Shown piece after piece: positions 37,623-51,496 of a stretch of DNA of 64,000 nt. Below the pieces are notes generated by a model, which did no database searches, was not told where the DNA came from, and saw nothing but the letters and a program-made list of their open reading frames with translations. The DNA is from Paulownia fortunei (taxonomy: Eukaryota > Streptophyta > Magnoliopsida > Lamiales > Paulowniaceae). Made by a program: the position numbers and the translations under genes. The DNA lies in contig CM033109.1 in the NCBI GenBank assembly GCA_019321725.1, positions 21,049,993-21,113,992 on the forward strand, given 5' to 3'. The number at the start of each line of letters is the position of its first letter. Positions within the stretch are counted from its first letter, which is position 1.

Positions 37623-40407
37623 GAGTCAACAATGTGACTATTGAAGAAAGCACTTTTAATTTAGAATGTGGTCCTATGATGTCTTTGGAGGTTATACTCA
37701 TAATCTGGCTTGTGAGATACATGGATTCGTATCCCCAACTTTGCAAATTTGACAACAATATTATAAGATGTCCCCACCACTTAGTTTTAAGAAAAAGATG
37801 GAAAATGTATATTTTAATGAAAGACCATGTGGGAGGCATGTATACCATAATTCAATCATTTGTCATAGGTTTAGGGTTGATCAAGGTTGGGTAATCATTA
37901 TTAGGGTGACATAAGACTGATTAACTCAGAAATTAATATTTTAATTTAGGTATAAAAATGATGTGATTTTTCTGAAAAATGTATGATTGATTAGTTAAAT
38001 CGTTATATGAGGTCAATATCATGATATTCTTTTATGTGTCTCTACATCACTAAGGAAGTAGTCGTTTTTATCACATTTGCATTTCTTTTTTCTATCTTTT
38101 TTTTTTTAAAATTAAATTTTTATCAGTCACTTTGGATGAATTTTGATCATGGAATGCCCCTGCCCCTAAGTTCAGTTTGAAATTATTTTATGCATTTTAG
38201 GTCTGTGTTTACTGTGTCTCAGAGAGATAATTGTATAATTATTAATACATTTCTATGAAAATAATTGTACTAAATACTAATACAAGACTCAACTACTTAT
38301 TTTACCCTCTTTATTTAAATTTTTATGTAATCTTTATTAGTTAAAACTCGTATTATATATGTATGTATGTAATTAAAAATATTTTTATTTTCTAAAAATA
38401 CTCTATACTTTTAAAATGAAACATTTAGTATACATATTATACTTACTCATATAATATTTGATGAATAAGACTCCATTTTGATTATTACTTATAATATTTA
38501 AATTAATTTAAAAATTATTTATAAGTATTAATGAAATATCATATAAATAAAAAATAAGAATTTTAATAATTTATTAATATACTAATTATTATGAAATAGT
38601 TATTTTTAAATTTTATCATAATTATAAATTAAATAACATAGAAATACATATAAAATATTTTCTACATAATTTAGAAATAAGTAAAAACATAATTCATATA
38701 AAAATAAGTTGGATTTTTGTTCTGAACATCTGTGAATTCGTATATTATTTATTTTTATATTTTTTGATTGATTTTTTTTATCATAACTTTTAACAAAAAA
38801 TCATAATATACTCCCATTAGTATTAAAAAGCTAAATTTTTCCAACCTATTTTTAACTAAGGGTATAATAAATTAAAATGTTTTAAACATGTAATTATTAA
38901 ATGCATAATATATTAGCCACGTGGTCGTGAATTGTGACACATCCTTTAAAAGTAATTCATTCATTTAATAGATATGCAACAAACTTTTGATGCAGCTAAG
39001 ATGTTATATAATGATAAGTATTAATCTTTAAAAAATATTTCATTACGTATTAATTAACTAAGATTTAAAAACCAATTTTAAAAATAAAAATAAAAATTGG
39101 TCATTTCATGACCTAGCATTAGTGAACGAGCTACTTTAGGGCATTGCAAAATTATATTACTAACTATTCAATAATGTTAATGATACATAGCAGTCTCAAT
39201 ACAACACTTTTAAATTGTTATGAAAATATTATTATACTATAATATGATATTTTCATATTATTTTATATTATTTTATATTATTTAGGTACTGAAATTCTTA
39301 AGTGTGCTTAAAATGTACAGTATCAATCTTTGTCATATTTTACATGTATACAATATAAAAATACTTATTAAATTGTTGATGCACTTATCTTATTATGCAA
39401 AATCCATTAAGTGTGACTGAATTATTTCAAATTCTCATAGATATCGTTTAGGCAAAAGATTGTGGTGCATTTGACTCAGTAGACTTGAATTCATTCAACC
39501 AAAAGAAAAAAATAAAAAGACAAAATTCTAGTTTTTGGAAATAAATTCTAATTAAATTCTCTCCTTAATAAAAACACTGATGAATTTCAGGAGCTTAATA
39601 TCAGATGGATACAGACTTGAATTGCCTATTTAAGCCCTTAAAATAACTCTTATGTACTTTTACCCAATTCCATATATGGGTTCGAGTTAACTTAATTTTT
39701 AACTATTGTATCACGTCACACGCTTTAAGAAAAAATTTGTTAGATTCCACTTGCTAACATGTGATTGAAACCTATAAATACCCTCTAAATGCTATAATGA
39801 AAATGTAACTCTGACTCTTATCATTTCATATATATTTAAAGGATTTTAATTGGAGTTAAATCCCAATATATAATTTGGTGCTAATCAATTTGATATTCGA
39901 GGATTAAACTTGAACCGATTTAGAGTTCTTGTCCGATTTCAAACTGAGCAATATCAATATCATTGCTTAAGGATGCCCTAATCGAATATACAAAAAAAAA
40001 AAAAAAGGAAAAAAAAAAAAGAGCTTGATGAGCGAAAATATGATTGACTAAATCTCTTTTATCATGATGGGTAGTTTGAATACACAAAGTATATATGCAC
40101 CATGTACGTATAGTCACCATGGCATCTTTTTGGGCATCCGTAGGACCTCAAGAATCCTCCACATCACTTCAAAAGTGTATTTACCCACTCTCTGTCTAAA
40201 TTCATGGAGTTGCCTCAAATAATTGCCCTTCTGACAAAGGGATTCTTACTCGACGTTTCGTTCCTCGGTTGGTCTAAACCCAAATTTCAGAAAATAATGG
40301 CGATTTCCACCAACAGGCGTTTTTGATTTTTCTGAGTACTAGTAAGATTCTATCTCCTTGGAATAAACATATATATATATATATATATTGATACCATCAA
40401 CCTCGAC

Positions 40408-40998
40408 AGTACCCAATCAAAATATTGCTAGATGCTTTGCTTAGGTCTGAGTCACTTGGGGAGGCTCACGACTTTAAAATATCTATTAGAAGTTCGACTT
40501 CGGCTAAATTTATATGACACATTATTTCCTCATTCCACAATGATATGAGATAACCAATCTCTCACCACAACATAGCTGTCGCTAATGTGGTCAAGTTCGA
40601 CAATGTTCCGTCAAAATATTGTTCGCTTTACTCCAGGCTTTGCCCAAACCCAACTTTAAAAGGTCTTTTGAAATGTTGGATTTTGACCAATTTTATATGA
40701 CACACCATCTTCTCATTCCACACCGATGTGGGATAACCAACCCCTACCATGGTGTGTTTAAGGGAGCGTCGGTATGGTTTTCCACAAACGGCGTCACTGA
40801 TGTAGTTAAGTTCGATAGTGTCCCACCAAAATATTGTCCGCTTTGTCCCAGACCTTGCCCACGAGTCACTTAGGACTCGGGGAGACTCACAGTTTTAAAA
40901 GGTTTTTTGAAAGGTTGGACTTTGGCCAAATTTATATGGCACACCATCTTCTCATTTCACATAAATGTGGGATAAACAACCCCCACCACAATATATAT
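40408..40998 (+). repeat. Three diverged copies of a roughly 200-bp repeat in tandem
   Basis: Copies start near CAAAATATTG at about 40408, 40611 and 40827. Each has, in the same order, a CTTTG(C/T) segment, ACTTTAAAAGGTCTTTTGAA or a variant, TTTATATG(A/G)CACACCATCTT, CTCATTCCACA and GATGTGGGATAACCAA. The unit resembles a dispersed repeat known to me from several eudicot genomes, whose class I cannot assign. Short frames inside it (such as 40619-40873) are by-products. Confidence 0.8.
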
Positions 40999-42138
40999 AT
41001 ATATATGCCACATGAATTGTCACCTCATGGTGGTTAATTCTTTCTGTATAAGGGGGAAAAGAAAGGCAGAGATGGTTCCTGAATATGACATTTCGTTCCT
41101 CCGTTGGTTGATAACCATGGATGAAAAATGGAATTCATTGACAGCAACAATTTTGTTTTGTTTGTTTTTTTTTTTTCCCGAATTTAGGGCATTTACAAGA
41201 ATGTTTGTAATTTATATTTATTTGAAAGCATATAAATTATGTAAAATAAAACTACTGACACGTAAAAATCACACCATTTGATATTATCTTTAAATTAGTG
41301 ATGACCTTCCCTTTATGTAGTTACTTGTAGTTCACCACTATCTTAAGATAAAACGTAGAAAATTAATTGTCAGTGTTTTTTATTGTAAATACGATCATAA
41401 ATAAACTAACGAACAAAATCTTATCGCATTGCCCAAATACTATTTGAAACTAATGTATAAAATACATAAGGTGAATATAATGTGTGTATCTATCTAAATT
41501 CCTAGAATACCTATTTATAGTGTTATGATGAAATATGTAATAATAAAATAATGGGTGTTACAAAAGTATTTGGAAAGGTTACAAAATTTTAATTTCTTTT
41601 ATAAAACTAACTAAAAATTAAAATGGATTTTTTAAGTTTTAAACTTTCAATTGTAATAATTCTTGCATAGCCTCCGACAACAATGAATTATTAGGTAACA
41701 CATGTGAAATCGTATCTCACATGAAACAAAAATGCAAAAAGTGAAACAGCTTATAAAAATGGAGTAAAGAGTTAATGTGCGTCATTGAAAACTTCTTGTA
41801 GGCAAATAATTTAGAGCCAATTTTAATTAGGTATCTAATTGGTGGATTTGGAAGCAAATATGGCTTCCAATGTATTCACAGGTCTCGAGAAATAAATGGT
41901 ATTAAAACTGGTTGCAATCAAAAAATTAAAAAAAAAAATTATGAGGAATAAAGTGTATATATCCACAAGAGCGAGATTCAACTCTAAAATCTCAAGGCTT
42001 AAACATACGAATATTTAAACTTTGTCACACCCCAACTATGATGCACCTTGTGCAAAATAAGTGATTGTACCACCTTATTTCGATTCCTCTATCAAAGTAG
42101 TCAAAACTCCATTTGTTAGACCAGCTTCCACTCAGTCT

Positions 42139-42141
<3 letters not shown>

Positions 42142-42183
<42 letters not shown>

Positions 42184-42194
42184 CATATATATAA
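42142..42194. repeat. Compound (CA)n(TA)n microsatellite
   Basis: About 14 CA units followed by about 9 TA units, then ACATATATATA. Confidence 0.95.
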
Positions 42195-43961
42195 CCTTTC
42201 TTTCGAGAAAACAAAATTTGGTTAAGGATTGCCCATTTTTCTTAATTTTGAAGTTTCTCCGAATTTAAAAGTTATCAATTAGTAGATTTTCATAACAAGA
42301 CTCACATCTTATAAACTCTTCAAAACATTTTATAAGTTGTTTAAAAACTTATAACCTTTCAAAAAATAATTGATAATTTTTTTCTAAAATAGCTTATAAG
42401 ATTAAAAAAAAAAATTATTTGAAAGCTTATAAACTCTTTAAAAAAAGTACATCCACATCAACTTATTTTTAAATTAAAATCTTATTTTAATAAATTCTTT
42501 TAATTTTGACAGTTTTAATTGCAAAATTGTTATTACTAACATTTTAAAAGTTTCATAATCTTATTTTATCCAAACACTTCAACAACTTATTTTTAAAATA
42601 AGATATAACATTTTATAAGCTCTAAAAATATTTTATAAGATGTAAGATTTTATAAAATATTTTAAATAAGTTTAGTCAAACACCTAAGTTCCGTAGCGTC
42701 TACTGATTTCACCATACCCCCTTTTTTATTTTGATATTATGATCTAGTTATGATATCATTCTTTTTTCCTTTCTTTTTCTTTTATACTGAAACCCTTAAA
42801 TTTATTAGAAAATGATTATCTCGAAAAATGTATTAAGAATGAAATAAGCGAACAATATATAAGCAAGGACTAAAGTGCATCTATTAGATATTTCTTCTTG
42901 AAGAGGCTTAGGGCCCATTTTTAAATTGAACTTGGTGAATTTAGGAAATATTATTGGGTTCAATAGATTCACAAACCCGTGGAGGTGCTAATTCAAAATG
43001 TGTGCTTTTGTGGAAAAATTCAATTCATAACATTAAGGTAGCAGCTAGAGTAGCCTCAAGACTTTGTAAGTGATTCTCAAAGCATGTGGTAATTTGGTGA
43101 TGTAGACCTTTAATACTCTCCCATTATTAAACGATAATTCTATCTAAAAATTTAAATTTTAAAAAAGAAAATGCGAATCTTCACGTTCAAACTATATGAT
43201 TAAACGATAATTTTATTTAAAACTTAAAATTATAAAAAAGAGAGATAAATCTTTACATGCAAATTGTACGTCTTTATTTTTTCGTGAAGTTAATGAATCA
43301 GGTAGTAGGCGGTGGTGAAATTATAGTCCAAAGTCTTTTATTCTATGTGGCTCCAGTATCATATTAAATAATTTAAATTATAATTATTTCATTATGTTGT
43401 GCGAGTATCATATATGTGTACAACACGACACGACATAGATGCATATTACAATGTAAAAAAATATAGGATAGTTTTATATAAAAACATATACTTATAATGA
43501 CATTCAAGAAAATATAAACTAAAATAACTTGTAGTAATTCAACCAACAAAATATATATTAGTGTTTGAGTATAGGAAAATATATAAAAATATGATATTTG
43601 GTGCGTGCATATGGTAAATTATATCATTAAAATGTAACTTAAAATAAAAATATCCATTGAATTATTTAATTCAATAATAAATTATTGTAAAATTTAATTA
43701 ATAATCAAATATGTAATATTTACATGTATTTCACTTGTAATTGTTTGTGTATTGCCAAAATTGTGGAACATGATTGATATATATATGTTAAAATTTTGTG
43801 ACACGTGTCCACTATGATTGTTATTTTCTTAATATTTTGAATACATTTTTAAAAGTGGCTGTATACATCTTCCAGAAACTTCCAGAAGCAACATAAGTGC
43901 TCAAATATCAAACACAAGTATAACATAATTATAAAACTGTGTGCGCATCATATATTATTAG

Positions 43962-43989
43962 ACACACACACACACACACATATACATAT
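43962..43989. repeat. (AC)n microsatellite
   Basis: Ten AC units followed by TATACATATG. Confidence 0.95.
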
Positions 43990-46900
43990 GCTCTCGCATG
44001 GTTAACATGTGGACCTGTTTTAGAGATTAGATAGACGAGAAGAGGCGTGAACCGTTTCAACGTGTAATTTTTTATTTTTTGATATTTATAATTGAAGTCG
44101 AACTTGAGTTAATAAGCTTACCAAGGGAAAACTTCATACAATGTGGAAGAACACGATGAAAAGCTAAGGTCCCGATTAAACGGACAATATCTTCTATTAT
44201 AAGTTCTATTGTATCATTTATTATATTACATTAATTATCATCACGTACATAATTCACTGATAAAATTTTACATGTGACATATATATAATAGAATTTGCAA
44301 ATAAAAGATACTGAAATTGAAATGCTTATAACTGAACACTTTTATGCTTTAGGGTTAGTTTCTCGTGTTGTTTGTTTATATTGAATGATTATATAACAAG
44401 TGTAATTCAGTTCATTATATAATAACTTTGAATTTGTTTAAACACTATCCTAACTAAATTTACCATAAGCACAAGGTTATTTCAGATGGGGGTGGTTCAA
44501 AACAAGACCAATTTTTTGTTGAACTTAGTTTTTCGGCCCTAATATGTCAGGGGCTTAGTTTCATTGGGCTCGCAAATCCTCCACCAAGTCGTACACACTA
44601 ATAGCCCGGTCGGGGGCATGGTTTAAGCACTCCCGTCTCAATTGATAGCCCTAGCCGATTTCAAACTTGCTTAAGTTTTTATTAGTAGGATGGTTGTATA
44701 ACTAAATTTGATGTGTCAATCGTCTATTTGACATATTTAAGGATAAGAATAGTATAAAAAATAGGATAAAATAGAAGTCACAATCGAAACATGATGCCCC
44801 AGTCATAAATGATAAAAGCCCTAGGATTGTATATGTGTTCCTCTCCACATACTGAAATTGATGTATTAGAGCCATTGGTTTTTAAAAAAAGGGACAAAGG
44901 AATGGAAGTTCATGGGCACGAAAAATTTTATATTCCCATTTCACAAAAAGGAAAGGAGTAAAACTAAAGTTGGAAGTATCCAATGCGTTCTAATGATATA
45001 TAGCTAGAAGAGAACATTGGTGGCAAAAAACATGGTGTGAGACAATGATTTTATGGTGCTGGGGTGGAACATGGAAAAACAGAGAAGTGAGGGTGACTCC
45101 ATGCTGAGAATTTCTAGTTTAGTCAAAAGGGGCCATACCAAAACTCAAAACAGTTTCACCACTAGAGACTTGGGGTTGATTGATTGACCCTATGGTTATT
45201 GTGGCAACCATCCCAAATTCCCAATATCTGTCATAATGTAACATCACGAGTAACGGTTTTCGTGTTTATCTCTCTCTCATATAATAAACTATGTTAATTC
45301 TTATTTTAATAAATAAATAATTTTGTATCTATATGTATAAGTATAAAGAAAGGTGACAGGTGCAGATCAATAAATAGAAAATATTACAAGCACGTTGAAA
45401 ATTCGGCTTGAAAGAAAACTTAGCACCCAAGAAAATCAAAAGTTTATTTTGAGTAGTATAGAAAGGTGAGGCGCATGTCAAGAGATCGGGTAAAAGGCAA
45501 ATGAAAATCAGGATATGGGCTTACTCTAAATAATGAAAATTCTTGAACAAGGTCAGCTTCATGTCAAATAAATTCTTTATTTTCTTGTAATAAGAGAATT
45601 CTGACCTCAACATGGGTATTGTACAAAGTACATCTGCATTTTCTTGTGAGAAACATAGACATACAAATAGAAATTTCGAAGAGTCATGAGATATTATTTG
45701 GAAGAGTTCCTAGTAAGGATGTATGAATATGAGATAATGTGTTTGATAGTAATTTATAAAGCTAGGCTCAAAATAAATATTTTCTGTATGAGAATTGAGT
45801 ACTCGTTTTTCAATTTTTTGGTAGCATTTATTTGGCTCCATTACTTTATTTTAATCTTTGCTACACTCATCTCCTTTTTATGACTTCAGAATGGTTCATT
45901 CGGGATGTTTTAGTTTAAGTAGTAAAGATGCCACAAAACCAAAGGAAAATGCCAGCTATGCAAATAATGCAAGTGTGTTTTTCCGTTTTACTGAACAAAC
46001 AATTTTATAATTACGTCAGTCAAACTAATACTCCTCCATTAAATAAATAATTCATTCATAGAGTCCTAAATTTCTTACTACTATGTAGTATGTAGGTGGG
46101 TTTGAACCCATAATATTTTTTTATATTAATAATCATGAAGTTATATGTCTAGTGATAAGGTTGAAAGAGAAATTATAGTTTTTTAAATATTATACTCGAC
46201 AGATAATATATTTTTTATAAAATAAAATAATTATTTATTATTTAAATTTTTTATCATTATGATATTAAGTATAACATGAATATTAATGTAGACCAAGATG
46301 AATTAATAGAGAGGCCAACTAAAAACTAGCTTTTTCCACATTCAGCAGTTGATTTCCCCAAAGAACCAAGTTACTTTTTGGTCTAGTATTTTAGCTATAA
46401 GCATATTTTTTTTTTATAAAGGAAAATACCCCTAAAACGGTGGGGATTGAGGCCATCATCCCCCTAATATATCAAACTTTAAGCACATGTTAGCAAATAA
46501 GCTATTCAATATTGGGCCAAATCACACAACTCTTTTCCTTTTTTATTTCATTTTTGTCTTTCATCTCTAGGATATTTTATTTTAATTCCTCATCTTTACA
46601 ACTCATTTCATTAACATTCTTAATCATATAATTTCGTTAGTAATTATTTATGGAAATATTTTGAAATTGAATGGAATATTCCTTTACCAAAAAGTGTTTT
46701 ATTTCATTAAAAAAAATTTAAGATTGCAATTGAATGATACATCCGTTTCTGCGAAATGATTTTATGAGAAAAATGAAAAAAATAATAATTTGGGAGAAAT
46801 GAGAAGTAAAATTATATACTTATTTAAATGAGCTTTTCTTTGTTTTGAAAAATTAATATAATGATGATATTTAATGTAATATAGTTTTTTTTTTAAATGG

Positions 46901-48643
46901 TGTTTGATTGGATTGTTTTATGAAAAAAAAAAAAAAACTAAAGAAGTATGTTTGGTTAGTAATGGATGGAGTTTTTTTGGATAAAAAAATATAATAATAA
47001 AATTTGGTGTGATATGTTTTTTTTTTATTTTTTTTATGAGATGGTGTTTGGTTGGATTGTTGTTTTAAGAAAAAAAAAATCAAAAGACGGAGATATGTGC
47101 TTTTTCCAAAAAAAAATAATCTTAAATGCCAAATAAACATCGATTTAAAAAAAATTATATGAAACATAATTTTGTGAACCGGAGAAAGATTTATTTTTAA
47201 GATAATTAATATGTTATTTTCAATTTCACTAAAAATTATATGATTCAAATAAAATAATTTAATAATAATTTTAAAGAAAATTAAAATAAAATAATAAAAA
47301 TTACCAAGTATTGAGTTATTCTTTTGCACTTTAGGGTGAGTGATTCTTTTAAACAATTCTGCAATAAAATAAAATAGTAAAAACTTTTTAAATAAATATT
47401 CATATCCGAAAAGATTCATAAATAAAATTTTCAATTCAGAAAAAATCAAATCAACATTTTATTCAAAGAAACTCAATTATTAATTTTTTTTAATAACACC
47501 GTTAATTTTTTTTTTAATTTTTGGAACATATAAAAAAAAACTATAATTATCAACATGTTATATTTAGTTTTTATATGTGCCTTATGAAATTATCACAAAA
47601 ATCTTAAAAAATCTTAGTTTTGAATTTTGTGAACTTAAAATCAACAAGATAAAAACAAGAAGGTTATTTTAATTTTCTATATATTATTATTAAATTACTT
47701 TATGTGAATAATACAATTTTTAAATTTTTGTGAATTTAAAAATATTAGCTTAAAATAAATGTATCCTTTTCAATTTTGAAATAAAACAATCATTGGTAAT
47801 AAAATATTCCATCAAATTTCGAAAGATTCCTTCAATTACTAATGCAATTGTGTATTAGGGACGTTAATGAACTGATTATAGAGAGGAGGAACCAAAATTG
47901 AACATTTAAAAGATGAGGGATAAAAATGAGACGAAAAGTAACGATGAAAGACTAAGAGAACGATTTGACGTAATATTTCTTGATAAACTTCAAGATTGTG
48001 CTAAATATGATTTAATTTTTAATGAGAGTCAAATTTAGACAAATTATTTATCGAAACTTGCTGCTTTCTTCTATATTCTTCATATTACTAAACGATTTGT
48101 TATTTTGTTCGACAGAATTAACTAGTTACTAACATAATTATCAAAAAAATTAGTTAATTAATTCAATTATAGTATTTGGGACTTGAAATAATGGGTCATA
48201 ATGGGGAGGGTGTTGCAATCTATTTTTTGATATATTCAAAAATAAATATTTCAGTGTTTTTTATTTTTATTGGTAATAAAGTCGATTATTAATGTCATTA
48301 AAAATATGCAATAATAATTTAAAAAAAAAAAACAACCACCATCCCCATAAGTAACGTACCGTGTCTTTTTAGATAGACGAAGAAAAAAGAATCCAACAAG
48401 TGGCCCATGATCAGTGAAGGATGATATGACCTTCAATGGGTCCAAAGATGCAAGTCGTAATAGTTTTAAACTTTCCTAAGTTGCCTTTTGAGGCCGAAAG
48501 AGAAAAGCAAGTGGTTGAGATTATGGGTTCATGGTGATCATCTATCTGCTTGGCGTATTTGACTTGAGCAGATATCTATCATGGGGCCAAATCTTGACTC
48601 TCGTGGTGTATCAAAACCACTACTGTACACAATTCTGCGCAAT

Positions 48644-48734
<91 letters not shown>
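48644..48734. repeat. Compound (CA)n(TA)n(TG)n microsatellite, self-complementary
   Basis: About 10 CA units, then about 22 TA units with one slip (ATTAT near 48691), then about 14 TG units. CA and TG arms are complementary, so the 91-bp run is one long near-palindrome. Overlapping frames here are artefacts of the repeat. Confidence 0.95.
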
Positions 48735-51189
48735 AGATATAGGAATCAGTCTTATCTATTGAGTTTGGGTCGTGACTAACTCGGTCGACAAGTTTTGGAG
48801 TTTGAGCCGACTTACGTAATAAATATACGATCAGACTACTTGAAATTATTCGCAACTAAAATCCTCTTATTCTTAAGTTAGCGAGATCAGTTGTAAAGTC
48901 AATATGTATGTATTTTCAGGGAGTAGAGAGGGGTAAGAGGGAGAGTTTTTCGTTATATTTGGAGGTATATTGGTTGTTTTGAGAGATATATTTTAGAAAA
49001 TAGTAATTTTGCATTGGAGAATGAAAATATGTTTAAACAAATTGATAAAAAATAATTTATGTGATGTATTTAAAAAAAAAATGATTGGACGAACCATCTA
49101 TGTACTAACATTTTTAAATTTATTTTTTATATAGGGTTTTGTTTAGTGATTGGTGTTAGATTTTATAGCATTATATGTTTTTATTATATTAGTTAATCCA
49201 AACTTTTCTGATTTGTATTTTTAGATACTTATTGAAAGATAAATTTATATTTATTTATTTTTATAATGATTGAAATATATAATTATATATTTAAATTAAT
49301 ATAATAATTGAAAGATACGTAACATTGAGAATTTGCTTTTAGGGAACGTTTCGGAAATTTATTTAGGGGAATGTTTCTGTTAATGAAAGTATCATTCTTC
49401 TAAAACACGTTTTTCAAACACATTTAAAATATATATTTGGGAAAATAAAACCATACATTGCTTTCATTTTTGCAGCTTTTTTGCCCACCTTCTCGCGACT
49501 TTTTTCAAGGTAGCATGTGGAATGTGGTGGGCTCTTTCTGCACCTACAAATGTATCAACTGTTAACAACATTTTATCCTCATATGAAATTCGGAACAAGC
49601 AAAATATCCCTTGAAAACTATATTATTAGGCAAAAAACTGTTTGAACTTTTTTTGTTTTTAAAAAGGCAAAATACATCCCTCCATCCAGCGGTGTGGTGC
49701 ACTCGCAGTTCTTGTAAGTGTTCATGGTGTTTTTGCATGTGAAATATCATTTTTGTCCTTGATATATAATTTTAGAACTATTTAGTACGTACTAGTCAAT
49801 CTCAATCTCAATGGAATTTTGTCCACCTACTGCATAATCTGTTCAATTTGCTGGGTTTAGTATGGCAAATGACGAGGACTTGGTCGATTTTTCATATGCT
49901 ATACTTTGTGCATAATATATCGAGTTTGTGGGTGATGAATAAATATTTATTTATTTATTAAATAAGGTATTTATTCATTATTTAAATATCAAGTGGACGA
50001 TACATTGAGTGTAGTATAGATATTATCGAATTTGGCCATGCCCAGCAAATCTATGTTGTGTTTCCTTTGCATGGATATGGATTTCAAACTACTTTTTTTT
50101 TTACACTAAATTGTCTTTAAATTAATAATTTTATGACACTTTCGCTGAATAATTTTCAAGTTAAGAGCTAGAATTGAAAAAAAAAAGACAAAAAAACAAA
50201 AATAAGTTCCCAATTCTTTTGAAGGCCATAGATTGAGAAATTCAGTAAAACCGTCGAATAAATAATATATACAAGGACACAATTGTCTTTACAAAGTTAG
50301 GGTCGTTAACTTCGTGCCTCCTGAGAAGCAATACATAAGCCAATTTATAAGTTATTCAATTATTGGTGCAAATTTCTGGTTACGTTTGGTTATAATTAGT
50401 CAATGACAAGAGATACATGCAATTTCACACACAACACACATCAAATCTTGACCCCACCCCCCCAAAGTGGGATCTCAACATCAGTTTGGCATCAGTTCTA
50501 GAATCGAAATAAAATGATGAAGAAGCCTTCTATAATTTCAAGATAAGGGAATTCGAGCACTATAGTCATTTTCATTTCTACACTTTTCAAGGGCAAAAGG
50601 AAGCCAAAATTATAGCTAAATAATAGGCTTTTTGGTTTAAAGTCAACAATTGTCCAATCTATGGCAGAGGTCAACGCTAACTTGTACTTTATTTGATAGT
50701 TGGTTAGGTTCATTCAGTTATATATTAAATATGTATTTTTTTATAATTTATATATATATATATATATATGTATAAGTGTGTGTAAATAAATAATGAGAAA
50801 TAATATCCATATACCCTATTAGTTAGTTAGGTGTAACATTTACAAATCTAGTTTTTTTTTTTCTCAAAATTAGAAACTGGATGTTACTCGAAATGTGTTT
50901 AACAGATGTTCGTAAAGCTTGTTTGATATACTTGTGCATATATTCAACGAAGTCATAAAGAAAAGAGCTTTAATCACTTTGAAAAATAAAAAGAGCTCAA
51001 ATGTTCGATATCTGTCATTTTCAAGCTTGCCCAACTGGCTTGTTTGTTTTAACAATAGAGGGGTAGTTTTTGATATTTTAGGCAATCCTTGATTTCATTT
51101 AATGAAATAAAATATTTAATACTGTACTTTCGAAGCACATTTTAATCTTTTTAAAATATTATAAAAATTCTAATTATTATTATACATAA

Positions 51190-51232
51190 ACACACAAACG
51201 CGCGCGCGCACACATATATATATATATATATT
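51190..51232. repeat. Compound (CA)/(CG)n/(CA)n/(TA)n microsatellite
   Basis: ACACACAAACG leads into about five CG units, then CACACATATA and a TA run. CG repeats are rare in methylated plant DNA. Confidence 0.9.
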
Positions 51233-51496
51233 AATTATTATATATTTTTTTTGAATAAATGACACTTTATTTCCCAAATTTGTCCACATTGCCCTCAAAA
51301 TTAAATTTTAGGCACTTGGTCACCATTCTTAAACTTAATTATTTTAGTACTTTACCCTTTAAAAACAAACTTTAAGTGCTTTATCCCTCAAATTACATTT
51401 AGTACAGCACTTTGCCCTTTAATGTCATTTTCAAATCAATTTTTTGCCAAAATACTTGTCTTCCTTAATAATCAAAAGTCTCAAACTACTAAGTGT

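Larger units (their letters stand above)
37020..51490. other. Gene-free AT-rich stretch of about 14.5 kb
   Basis: No frame in this stretch looks like a real protein. Contents that can be named are several dinucleotide microsatellites, a three-copy diverged repeat (40408-40998) and a direct repeat of a phrase near GGTGTTTGATTGGATTG (46900 and 47043). The 45000-45200 stretch is less AT-rich but unidentified. A patch near 37240-37340 and one near 44570-44660 are GC-richer and may be fragments of old elements. Confidence 0.6.

Noticed and set aside
46080..46130. B-box-like GGTTTGAACCC suggesting a Pol III gene
   Set aside because: A short palindromic match with no A box at the right spacing on either strand.
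46871..47449. 192-codon minus-strand open frame
   Set aside because: Composition is dominated by Phe, Ile, Lys and Asn from A/T runs, with no recognisable motif; AT-rich DNA makes such frames by chance.
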